Shown here: positions 1 through 6,048 of the stretch, one piece after another
Layout of the letters: every line of letters starts with the position of its first letter
Position numbering within the stretch: position 1 is the first letter of the stretch
Translations under genes and position numbers: made by a program
Source of the DNA: Candidatus Zixiibacteriota bacterium
GTDB taxonomy: Bacteria; Zixibacteria; MSB-5A5; SM1-73
Direction of reading: 5' to 3'
DNA: 12,794 nt
NCBI GenBank assembly: GCA_029933635.1
Contig: JAOZNS010000056.1
Coordinates: 1-12,794, forward strand
The notes under the pieces: generated by a model
What the model was told of the DNA's origin: nothing
The model's database searches: none
Seen by the model: only the letters and a program-made list of their open reading frames with translations

Positions 1-1
1 T

Positions 2-250
2 TTAAAAAACGTGGAGGGAGTGGAAAGTCTCCATGAATTGCATGTGTGGAGCATTTCTTCAAAAGATTTAGCCCTCTCCTGCCATCTGATGATAAAGGAT
101 CAAAGCACCCACTCTGCCCAGAATATACTAAATCAGATCCAATCCCAGCTTAAGAAGAACTTTGGAATCGAACATACCACCATCCAACTTGAGTGTGGGT
201 GCTGTGCCACGCAAAGCACAAAATGTATATTAACCCAAACCCAAAGATAG
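2..250 (+). CDS. Cation diffusion facilitator (CDF) metal efflux transporter, C-terminal fragment
   Basis: This is the 3' end of a gene that starts before the window; the frame is open from base 2 to the TAG at 248-250. The visible part is the cytoplasmic C-terminal domain of CDF transporters. It has the family hallmark 'V..LHELHVWSIS' followed by a beta strand ('LSCHLMI') and the closing 'FGIEHTTIQLE'. In CDF proteins this ferredoxin-like domain dimerises and binds metal to control efflux of Zn, Fe, Co, Cd or Mn. The membrane domain and its metal site are outside the window, so the substrate cannot be told. The tail is Cys-rich (CGCC, then a further Cys), which may add metal binding. The next gene starts 62 bp downstream on the same strand. 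Confidence 0.88.
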   Translation, partial: LKNVEGVESLHELHVWSISSKDLALSCHLMIKDQSTHSAQNILNQIQSQLKKNFGIEHTTIQLECGCCATQSTKCILTQTQR

Positions 251-311
251 CTGGGTGATCGCTAACAAACGGTCTTTTAACCGAAAACGTATCAAAAAAC
301 GAGAAAGGTAA

Positions 312-1001
312 ATGATCTCTGGTAAATTTGGGGAGCGAAAGTCCACCAAAGAAGGAAAAAGAGATTCTGAATCCAAGAGTGCCCAGAACAAGCCCAAAAG
401 AAAGGAGTCCGTTGCTGAGGACGAGGAGCTTTTAAAAATCATTGAGAAAGCAAAGGAGGGAGACGAAAGCGCCTTTCAACAGATAGTGGACAAATACAAG
501 ACTCAGGTGGCCAGCATTGCCTACAAGATGGTAGGGGATTACGAGGATGCCAAGGATATTTCCCAAATAGTTTTTGTCAAAACCTATCAGAATCTGGTCA
601 ATTTTGATACAAGCAAAAAGCTTTCCACCTGGCTTTATCGAATAACCATCAATGCTTCCATCGATTTTATTCGGAAGCACAAGAAGCACAAACATGAGCT
701 ATTAGATAATATCTTCGGCGAACTGAGGGAGAAGAAGCAGGATGTAGAGAAAATTTACCAGCGCAGTCTAATTAAATGGGCCATCAATGACTCTATGGAG
801 GCGCTTAACCCCAGGCAAAAGGCGGTCTTTGTCTTACGTGATTTAGAGGGATTAGACATAAAGGAGGTCTCACAGATAACTGGCATGCCGCAGGCAACCG
901 TGCGGTGGTATTTGCATAGAGCACGATCAAAACTGCGAAGCGAATTGACCAAGCATCATCCTCAAGTCTTAAAAAAGATGGGGATAAAACATGAAGTGTA
1001 G
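312..1001 (+). CDS. RNA polymerase sigma factor, sigma-70 family, ECF (RpoE-like)
   Basis: This 229-residue protein has the two-domain ECF sigma layout. Sigma region 2 spans about residues 48-122 ('GDYEDAKDISQIVFVKTYQNL', then 'STWLYRITINASIDFIRK'). Region 4 spans about 158-210 ('LNPRQKAVFVLRDLEGL', then the helix-turn-helix 'EVSQITGMPQATVRWYLHRARSKLR'). It would direct core RNA polymerase to -35/-10 elements of stress genes. Residues 1-38 form a Lys/Ser/Glu-rich extension not needed for the fold. The ATG at 312 is chosen because GAGAAAGG lies just upstream. Its stop overlaps the next gene, a zinc-finger anti-sigma factor, by 11 nt, so the two are translationally coupled and the partner is its probable inhibitor. 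The adjacent HtrA-type genes make an envelope-stress role likely; this is inferred from context. Confidence 0.93.
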   Translation: MISGKFGERKSTKEGKRDSESKSAQNKPKRKESVAEDEELLKIIEKAKEGDESAFQQIVDKYKTQVASIAYKMVGDYEDAKDISQIVFVKTYQNLVNFDTSKKLSTWLYRITINASIDFIRKHKKHKHELLDNIFGELREKKQDVEKIYQRSLIKWAINDSMEALNPRQKAVFVLRDLEGLDIKEVSQITGMPQATVRWYLHRARSKLRSELTKHHPQVLKKMGIKHEV

Positions 1002-1467
1002 AAAGGCTAAAAGGTTGATCCTCAGTTATGCCGAGTTAGATTTGCCCCAAAAGAAGAGGCTGGATGAACATCTGGCCCGTTGCCCTCAATGCTCTTATGA
1101 GTTCTCCTTTCACCAAAGTTCCATCAATCTGGTCAAGGAAATCTTCCGCCTGGAGGAATCTGAAGAATTCTGGGAGGGCTATACCATAAACCTTAAAAGG
1201 AAGATCCCCTCACCACCTCTATGGACCAGAGCGTGGAAGAAGGTGGAAGGACTGACCAGTCTCTTCAGAACCCCTATCTTAGGCCCGGTTCCAGCTTATG
1301 TATTCTCCTTTGCCATAATCTTGCTTCTCAGCTTAAGTCTTTATCCGGGCTTTTTTTCTTCCTCCAAAATGGAGCGATTCAAAAACAATTTGGTGGTTTA
1401 TGAAGGTGAGTTGCTCTCAGCGGTGGATGATGGGGGTGTGACCATCTACACCATAGGGGGCAGATAG
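991..1467 (+). CDS. Zinc-finger anti-sigma factor, single-pass membrane protein
   Basis: The protein has 158 residues. The N-terminus is a zinc-binding anti-sigma (zf-HC2/ZAS-like) domain: C3, then H27-x3-C31-x2-C34 ('HLARCPQC'). A linker is followed by a hydrophobic segment at about 97-118 ('PVPAYVFSFAIILLLSLSLY') that should span the inner membrane, leaving about 40 residues outside. In this family the cytoplasmic N-terminal domain holds the ECF sigma factor until a signal or proteolysis releases it. The ATG at 991 lies inside the sigma gene (11-nt overlap), which is the usual arrangement for such a pair. The short extracytoplasmic tail could be where an HtrA-like sensor acts, but nothing in the sequence proves this. 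Confidence 0.88.
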   Translation: MKCRKAKRLILSYAELDLPQKKRLDEHLARCPQCSYEFSFHQSSINLVKEIFRLEESEEFWEGYTINLKRKIPSPPLWTRAWKKVEGLTSLFRTPILGPVPAYVFSFAIILLLSLSLYPGFFSSSKMERFKNNLVVYEGELLSAVDDGGVTIYTIGGR

Positions 1468-1550
1468 GAGAAGATTGGAAGAGAATGGGGAAGAACTAAC
1501 TGGTAGATACAGGGAGAAAGATCTTCTAAAATTTGCTAAAGATCAGGCAT

Positions 1551-2597
1551 ATGGATCTAAAAGGAAAGTTTGAATCGAGATCCCGCTTGGGAGTGGGGAT
1601 TCTTCTGGGCATTTCCGGAATTATCATTTTCCTCGGAGGATGCGAGAGAAGCTCACTTCAAGGTCTGGAGGAGGATATAGCCAGGGTGGTGCAGAAGGCC
1701 GGTCCTTCGGTGGTATGCATAATGGCTAAGAACGAAAGCTCCGGAGAGGTCAAATTCGGCTCCGGAGTAATTTTGGAAGGGGGATATATCCTCACCACCG
1801 AAAGCATTCTTGACAATGTGGATAACATCACCTTTAAACTTCAGGACGGGAGGATAATAAAGGACGAGGAGATCATCGGGATGTTTTGTGACTTTGAGAC
1901 CAACGTTAGTTTAATTCAGGTGAGCAACCAAGAGCTTAAGCCTGTTCGCATGATGGAAGAAGACCAGATAGATAACGGATGTTTGGGGATCGCCTTGGGC
2001 AACACCAATTATTCCAAGGGATTAGATGTTAACTTGGGAACGGTAACTAAGTCTTGGATAGGGGGGGCGGATGCTTATGACGAAAGCCTCTTTATCTGGC
2101 ACGGTCCTGATGTTCCCTATCATGGAGGAACCCCCATATTCAATCGAAATGGAGAGCTTTTAGGTCTAACCGAGGGGGTGCCCGAAGGGGAGGATGGGGT
2201 GGTCTTCATCTTACCGGCCAAAACCTGTATCCGGGTCAGTCAGGTGCTTAAAAGGGAGGGCAAGGTGAAGAGAGGGTGGATAGGGATATTCTGTGAACGT
2301 AGTCCAGGTACATGTGAAGGAAGAAAAACTTCGCCCGGAGTTTTGATAACCAAGGTGATTGAAAAAAGCCCGGCCTTCAGAGCGGGATTAAATCCCGGAG
2401 ATAGAATTGTCAGCTTCAACGGAAGACCGATCAAAAGCTCCACCCAGCTCAGAAGGCTAATCTCCGCAACCGGGGTGGGGTCTCATGTCCTATTAAGTGT
2501 CATTCGTCGGAGAGACGGTAAAAGGACTAACGTGGTGATCAGGACGGCTGAACATAACGGACTGGGAATGAGACGGTGTCCTCGCCGATCAATTTGA
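1551..2597 (+). CDS. HtrA-like lipoprotein pseudoprotease with one PDZ domain
   Basis: The protein has 348 residues from the ATG at 1551; a TTG at 1533 would add six. The N-terminus is a lipoprotein signal peptide: basic n-region, hydrophobic stretch and lipobox L-G-G-C with lipidated C31. Residues ~40-235 follow the HtrA/DegP trypsin-like fold ('AGPSVVCI', 'GSGVILEGGYILT', 'LGIALGN', 'VVFILPAKT'). Residues ~243-335 form a PDZ domain ('GVLITKVIEKSPAFRAGLNPGDRI'). Aligned by eye to the active HtrA encoded at 3032, the catalytic His is Ser85 (TNAHVV becomes TTESIL), Asp is Asn118 (SDLAVV becomes TNVSLI) and Ser is Gly192 (GNSGGP becomes YHGGTP). It should therefore lack protease activity. The reading frame is intact and the PDZ is well kept, so it is probably functional as a binding or sensing protein rather than a decaying gene. 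It follows the sigma/anti-sigma pair by 83 bp. Confidence 0.85.
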   Translation: MDLKGKFESRSRLGVGILLGISGIIIFLGGCERSSLQGLEEDIARVVQKAGPSVVCIMAKNESSGEVKFGSGVILEGGYILTTESILDNVDNITFKLQDGRIIKDEEIIGMFCDFETNVSLIQVSNQELKPVRMMEEDQIDNGCLGIALGNTNYSKGLDVNLGTVTKSWIGGADAYDESLFIWHGPDVPYHGGTPIFNRNGELLGLTEGVPEGEDGVVFILPAKTCIRVSQVLKREGKVKRGWIGIFCERSPGTCEGRKTSPGVLITKVIEKSPAFRAGLNPGDRIVSFNGRPIKSSTQLRRLISATGVGSHVLLSVIRRRDGKRTNVVIRTAEHNGLGMRRCPRRSI

Positions 2598-2732
2598 AGA
2601 ATCCTTTCCGCCTGAAACTTATCAGATCATTTATTGTATATCCTAATGAAGATAGAACCAAGCAGGGGGATGATTTATAGCAACGAAACCTTGCCAAAAG
2701 AGGCATAAAACCTTTAAAACGAGGAGGCAAAG

Positions 2733-2897
2733 ATGGCAATTGATCCTATTTGCCTGATGGAGGTAGATGAGAAAAATGCACCCGCTAAAAGCGTATATAA
2801 TGGTCAAACTTTTTATTTCTGTGACGAAGCTTGTAAGAAGAAGTTTGAAGAAGATCCAGAAAAATACATAGATGTGGAGGGAAAGGAGGAAAACTAA
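2733..2897 (+). CDS. Small YHS-domain metal-binding protein
   Basis: This is a 54-residue ORF with a strong ribosome binding site (GAGGAGG at 2721-2727, 5 nt before the ATG). The protein is a lone YHS domain: 'DPICLMEVDE', 'AKSVYNGQTFYFCDEACKKKF' and 'DPEKY' match the family pattern DPVCGM.V...A....Y.G..YYFCS..C...F..DP.KY. The three cysteines (C7, C30, C34) are kept, while the usual Gly after the first Cys is Leu. YHS domains occur in copper/heavy-metal ATPases and as small stand-alone proteins thought to bind metals. It sits between two HtrA-type genes, with a metal exporter nearby. It ends with a Glu/Lys-rich tail. Confidence 0.85.
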   Translation: MAIDPICLMEVDEKNAPAKSVYNGQTFYFCDEACKKKFEEDPEKYIDVEGKEEN

Positions 2898-2942
2898 ATT
2901 TACAACCAAGCTCATGAGTTAATTTTTTCAATCCTATAAATC

Positions 2943-2984
2943 GGGGTCGGGATGAAGTTTTTGACTGTAGATTATCCCGACCTC
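2943..2984. repeat. Long inverted repeat (hairpin) between the YHS gene and htrA
   Basis: GGTCGGGAT at 2945-2953 pairs perfectly with ATCCCGACC at 2974-2982. Allowing G-T pairs, the stem extends to 2943-2955/2972-2984, about 13 pairs around a 16-nt loop. It lies in the 134-nt spacer before the htrA ATG. No T-run follows the 3' arm, so a classical intrinsic terminator on the + strand is unlikely. It could be a regulatory or mRNA-processing hairpin, or a copy of a genome-wide palindromic repeat. Confidence 0.7.
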
Positions 2985-3017
2985 TGAGTATTGGGTTGGA
3001 TGTTTCTTCGGATAAAT

Positions 3018-3023
3018 AAGGGA
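3018..3023 (+). promoter_or_regulatory. Ribosome binding site deciding the htrA start
   Basis: AAGGGA lies 8 nt before the ATG at 3032 but only 2 nt before the alternative TTG at 3026. This makes ATG 3032 the better start. Confidence 0.6.
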
Positions 3024-3031
3024 AATTGAAA

Positions 3032-4561
3032 ATGTCGGAGCCGAATGCCAGAAAAGGTGGCCGAGCACTTGTTTTGATCTTTGGCGGAATGATAATCGGA
3101 GCTTTGGCGGTAGTTTTGTTCTCAGCTTCAGGGCTCTGGAATCCTTTGTCCTCCTCAGAGTCTGCTCCAGATGAAAAAGTTTTATTTAGGTTGGCACCTC
3201 AATTGGTGCAGACCTCAACATCCCTTCAGGATGAGATAACCAATTCTCGTAAGAACGCCATCGTTCGAGCGGCTCAAAAGGTGGGACCGTCGGTGGTATC
3301 CATCGCTGTGGTTCAGGTTCGGGTAATAAGAGAGCAACATCTTTTCTCCCCGTTCGGAGATGAGTTTTTCGATCAGTTCTGGCAGAGGTTTTTTGGTCCT
3401 CGGGAATATAAACAGCGAGTTTACAGCATAGGATCTGGATTCATCATAAACCCGGAAGGATACATTTTAACCAATGCGCATGTGGTAAGAGGGGCGGATC
3501 AGCTAAAGGTTACTCTTACCAGCGGAGAGGAGTATGATGGAGAGGTGGTGGGCTCAGATGAGGTCTCCGATCTGGCGGTGGTGAAAATCGATGCCAAGAA
3601 TCTGCCCTCGGCGATTCTGGGCAACTCCGATGATCTGATCATAGGGGAGTGGGCTATCGCCATTGGCAATCCCTTCGGTTATCTTTTAGACGATCCCAAT
3701 CCCACCGTGACCGTGGGAGTGATCAGTGCGGTGAATCGGGATATCAAAAAAGAGAGGGGGCAGGTTCAGATCTACAGAAGGATGATTCAAACCGATGCGG
3801 CCATAAACCCGGGAAACTCCGGGGGCCCTCTGGTTAACGCCTCCGGGGAGGTGATTGGGATCAACACCTTCATTTTCACCACCAGCCGTGGCTCCGAGGG
3901 AATCGGCTTTGCCATACCCATCAATCGAGCCAAAGCGATACTTCCTGATCTGATCAAACACGGACGGGTCGTCCCCGCCTGGATCGGGGCCAAGGTGCAG
4001 AAGGTCAATCCCATTCTGGCTCAAACCCTTGATTTGGATAAACCCGAGGGAGTGATCGTATCGGACGTTGAAAAGAACAGTCCGGCCCAAAAGGCTGGGC
4101 TTCAAAGAAAGGATGTAATAATCGAAGTGAATGGCCAAAGGATCAGAGATTTAAGTGACTGGGAGGATATGGCCTATCTTGCCAGAGCAAATGAAAGCCT
4201 GAAGATCGTTTTTCTAAGAGGGAGCAAAAGGATAAATGTCCGATTGATGCCAAAGCCTTTACCTGTTTGCTCAAGCTCAGGTTCAAAAATCAAACTTGGT
4301 ATAACTGTGGCTAACATAAGTCCGGAGATCGCCTATCGACTGGGAACCGCTGATAGAAGAGGGGTGGTGATTGTCGATATAGATGAAGGGAGCACCGGTT
4401 ATGAAGCCGGGCTAAAGGTGTGGGATATAATCCGTGAAATCAATAATCTGCCGGTAGAAGATGTTGAAGATTATGAAAAACAGATGGGCCGGATAAAAAC
4501 TGAAGATAACTTGATTTTGTTGATCGAAAGGGAAGGTAACCTGTATTTCGTTTCTTTATAA
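3032..4561 (+). CDS. htrA: HtrA/Deg-family serine endoprotease, membrane-anchored, two PDZ domains
   Basis: The protein has 509 residues. An N-terminal hydrophobic segment (~12-34, 'ALVLIFGGMIIGALAVVLF') acts as an uncleaved anchor or signal, placing the rest in the periplasm. The trypsin-like domain (~75-310) has an intact catalytic triad: H150 in TNAHVV, D180 in SDLAVV and S263 in GNSGGPL. PDZ1 runs over about 316-405 ('GVIVSDVEKNSPAQKAGLQRKD') and PDZ2 over about 420-505 ('GVVIVDIDEGSTGYEAGLKVWD'). This is the DegP/DegQ architecture, which degrades or refolds damaged envelope proteins and can act in sigma-factor signalling. An insert after the first strand carries 'LFSPFGDEFFDQFWQRFFG', resembling the LA-loop 'PFFEEFFRRFFG' motif of DegP relatives. 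It is probably co-regulated with the upstream sigma factor and HtrA-like lipoprotein. Confidence 0.96.
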   Translation: MSEPNARKGGRALVLIFGGMIIGALAVVLFSASGLWNPLSSSESAPDEKVLFRLAPQLVQTSTSLQDEITNSRKNAIVRAAQKVGPSVVSIAVVQVRVIREQHLFSPFGDEFFDQFWQRFFGPREYKQRVYSIGSGFIINPEGYILTNAHVVRGADQLKVTLTSGEEYDGEVVGSDEVSDLAVVKIDAKNLPSAILGNSDDLIIGEWAIAIGNPFGYLLDDPNPTVTVGVISAVNRDIKKERGQVQIYRRMIQTDAAINPGNSGGPLVNASGEVIGINTFIFTTSRGSEGIGFAIPINRAKAILPDLIKHGRVVPAWIGAKVQKVNPILAQTLDLDKPEGVIVSDVEKNSPAQKAGLQRKDVIIEVNGQRIRDLSDWEDMAYLARANESLKIVFLRGSKRINVRLMPKPLPVCSSSGSKIKLGITVANISPEIAYRLGTADRRGVVIVDIDEGSTGYEAGLKVWDIIREINNLPVEDVEDYEKQMGRIKTEDNLILLIEREGNLYFVSL

Positions 4562-4588
4562 CTTTAAAAAAATTTACCGAAGCCGGGG

Positions 4589-5552
4589 CTAAGATCTTTC
4601 CCAGATTTTGTTTCTGTGGAGAAGTCGACACGAAGGAGGGTCTCCCCCTCTGTAAAGATAATTGATCAGATAAACCACATCTCCGACATCTATCATTCCA
4701 TCTGAGTTGCAATCGCCCCTAATGAACTCGGGTAAGCCCTCCCTTACCAACGAGGGATCGTCATAGAGGTTGTAGTCGAACATGTTCAGGTACTCATAAT
4801 AATGATCCCATCCATAGTTTTGATTGCAGTAGAATTTAGAATCATACAGAGCATGGCCAACCTTCTCCGGTCCCTCAGGACCGCTAATCAGGTAACGATT
4901 GAACTCATAGCAAATTGATTCAGCACCTCCGGGTATCGAGTCCCAATATATTGCGGCCGCTGCGCCTCGCGTGGCACTGAGGACGCCGGCTGAAGAGCCA
5001 AATCCTGGCTTGGTCAAAAGATCAATTCCCAGATTTCCTAATGAATTTGGCTCTGGATAGCCCACATTGCATGAAATGGCGAAGACGATCGAGGGATGAT
5101 CATCATCTAAGTTGGAATAGATGCTGATGAAAGGGTAATGCATAATCTCATTGGGATCATGCGTTTCGGGAACGCCATCTCCATCATCCCAGGTCCATAC
5201 TATTCGGCTGGCACCGCTTGGCGAGCCGTTGACCAGCCCAATTTACTACTGCATATTGTCCATTGCGCCAGTCATTGGTAAAGGAGATCTCACTCAGCGC
5301 AGACCAGTGGAACGCAGAAGGAGCCAACCCTTCTTGTTCGCTGTAATGACTGATCGTCCAGCCATTCATCAGATCCATCTTAATTGCGTCCAAAGTGCGA
5401 TAGCCATCTATCACTGGCAACCCGCTATGGTCCTGATTGGCATAAGACAGAATGGCACCGGGTTGCAGGGCCTGGCTAGTTCGAGGGCTAAATTGACTAT
5501 AAATTGCTTGCGAAGAAGGAAGAGCTTTTATAAATATCCCATCAAGGATCAT
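4589..5552 (-). pseudogene. Gingipain-like peptidase C25 with C-terminal dockerin loop: 5'-truncated and frameshifted
   Basis: Read on the - strand, two frames together give the C-terminal half of a C25 (gingipain-type) cysteine peptidase. From about 5495 down to 5232 the frame encodes 'QPGAILSYANQ...NGWTISHYSEQEGL...NGQYAVVNWAG'. From 5228 down to the stop at 4589 the other frame encodes 'SIVFAISCNVGYPE' (catalytic Cys region), 'EKVGHALYDSKFY' and 'NMFDYNLYDDPSL', ending in one dockerin-type calcium loop, 'GDCNSDGMIDVGDVVYLINY'. The break is one extra A (+ strand TT at 5229-5230). Removing it restores 'NWAGHGSPSGASRIVWTW', that is the catalytic GHGS motif. The N-terminal part of the gene is missing: beyond 5496 the sequence matches a dispersed repeat. 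The 5' limit given is the last in-frame ATG and includes repeat-derived codons. A sequencing error could explain the frameshift but not the truncation. Confidence 0.82.
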
Positions 5553-5619
5553 CCTTCGAGGAAGGGAAAGTCAATGATGGCGCTCGATCATGGGGTCTGA
5601 TCGGCAGGATGTTTTAGCC
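5497..5619. repeat. Dispersed direct repeat, copy A
   Basis: Starts CTATAAATTGCTTG and resumes at 5565 with GGAAAGTCAATGATGG through to about 5619. The same two blocks occur at 12718-12794 in the same orientation. In the second block I count about nine differences in roughly 55 positions, mostly transitions. Copy A carries about 40 bp (roughly 5518-5558) absent from copy B, including the near-palindrome AAGGAT-C-ATCCTT. The left edge abuts the truncated C25 peptidase gene. I could not identify it as a known insertion sequence. Confidence 0.75.
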
Positions 5620-5967
5620 CATCTTAAGACCCAAAGAGCTAAGGCTAACATCAAACAACCCAACACCTAATGCAAAGACTTCTTTTGCTCAAGCTAAAAA
5701 CTCTCATGGGTTAAGGCAGCCATCTATAGAGGATCGGATAAAGTAGCCATTCAAGCCCTTTTGACTTCCACTGTTCAAAAATCAAGAGGCTGGTCAAATA
5801 TTATCAGGAGAAGATAACTGAGAAGGGGTTGCTTTCTTTAAAACAACTCTACTATTTATATCTGCTATGGATTCTGTGGAAAAATTCAGCTTGGTGGAAT
5901 TTAATGATTCGATAATTCTGTGAGTTAAACAACAGCCCCAAAAAATTTGAGCCTGTTTTTTGAAATT

Positions 5968-5985
5968 TTGTGAATTTTTTAACAA
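5968..5985. promoter_or_regulatory. Putative Rex (redox-sensing repressor) operator upstream of hypF
   Basis: The 18 bases TTGTGAATTTTTTAACAA fit the Rex operator pattern TTGT(G/T)AA-N4-TT(A/C)ACAA at every fixed position. Rex proteins bind such palindromes when NADH/NAD+ is low and commonly control fermentation and hydrogenase genes. A possible -35 TTAACA (5979-5984) overlaps the right half-site, with TAACAT at 6003-6008 after 18 bp as a weak -10. Binding there would block transcription of hypF. A much weaker similar site lies at 5919-5936. No rex gene is in the window. Confidence 0.5.
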
Positions 5986-6006
5986 AGTCTCGAAGCCAGC
6001 CGTAAC

Positions 6007-6029
6007 ATTAAAATTAAGAGCTTTTTAAT
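6007..6029. repeat. AT-rich inverted repeat just before hypF
   Basis: ATTAAAA (6007-6013) and TTTTAAT (6023-6029) are perfect inverted arms around a 9-nt loop, ending 19 nt before the hypF start. It could be an operator or a weak 5'-leader hairpin. AT-rich palindromes arise easily by chance here. Confidence 0.35.
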
Positions 6030-6048
6030 CTCATTTAGTGGATATTTT

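Larger units (their letters stand above)
5620..6048. other. Gene-free region upstream of hypF
   Basis: I find no convincing gene in these 429 bases on either strand: open stretches are short, lack ribosome binding sites and match no family I recognise. The left part may continue the dispersed repeat of copy A; copy B runs off the window, so this cannot be compared. The right part is AT-rich and holds the putative Rex operator and an inverted repeat listed separately. It presumably contains the hyp operon promoter. Confidence 0.6.

Noticed and set aside
1533..1550. TTG start for the HtrA-like lipoprotein
   Set aside because: The purine-rich run upstream is about 16 nt away, while the ATG at 1551 gives a normal lipoprotein signal peptide. 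The choice is not certain.
2643..2915. 90-residue hydrophobic - strand ORF over the YHS gene
   Set aside because: It is the reverse complement of a Lys/Glu-rich coding stretch, which gives Phe/Leu-rich shadows; the + strand YHS gene has a strong ribosome binding site and a family match.
3686..4138. 150-residue - strand ORF inside htrA
   Set aside because: It is antisense to a well-supported protease gene and has no domain resemblance; it is a codon-composition shadow.
5151..5600. 149-residue + strand ORF across the C25 region
   Set aside because: It is antisense to the recognisable C25 peptidase, has no family resemblance and no convincing ribosome binding site.
5510..5620. - strand peptide common to both repeat copies (RAPSLTF, SSQAIYS)
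   Set aside because: The similarity follows from the DNA repeat itself; copy A breaks the frame and copy B stops shortly after.
5580..5680. Possible transposase fragment in the repeat (reading S-D-R-Q-D-V-L-A-H-L-K and its partner in copy B)
   Set aside because: The few shared codons with synonymous changes are suggestive, but the frame is short, has stops on both sides and shows no transposase motif I can defend.
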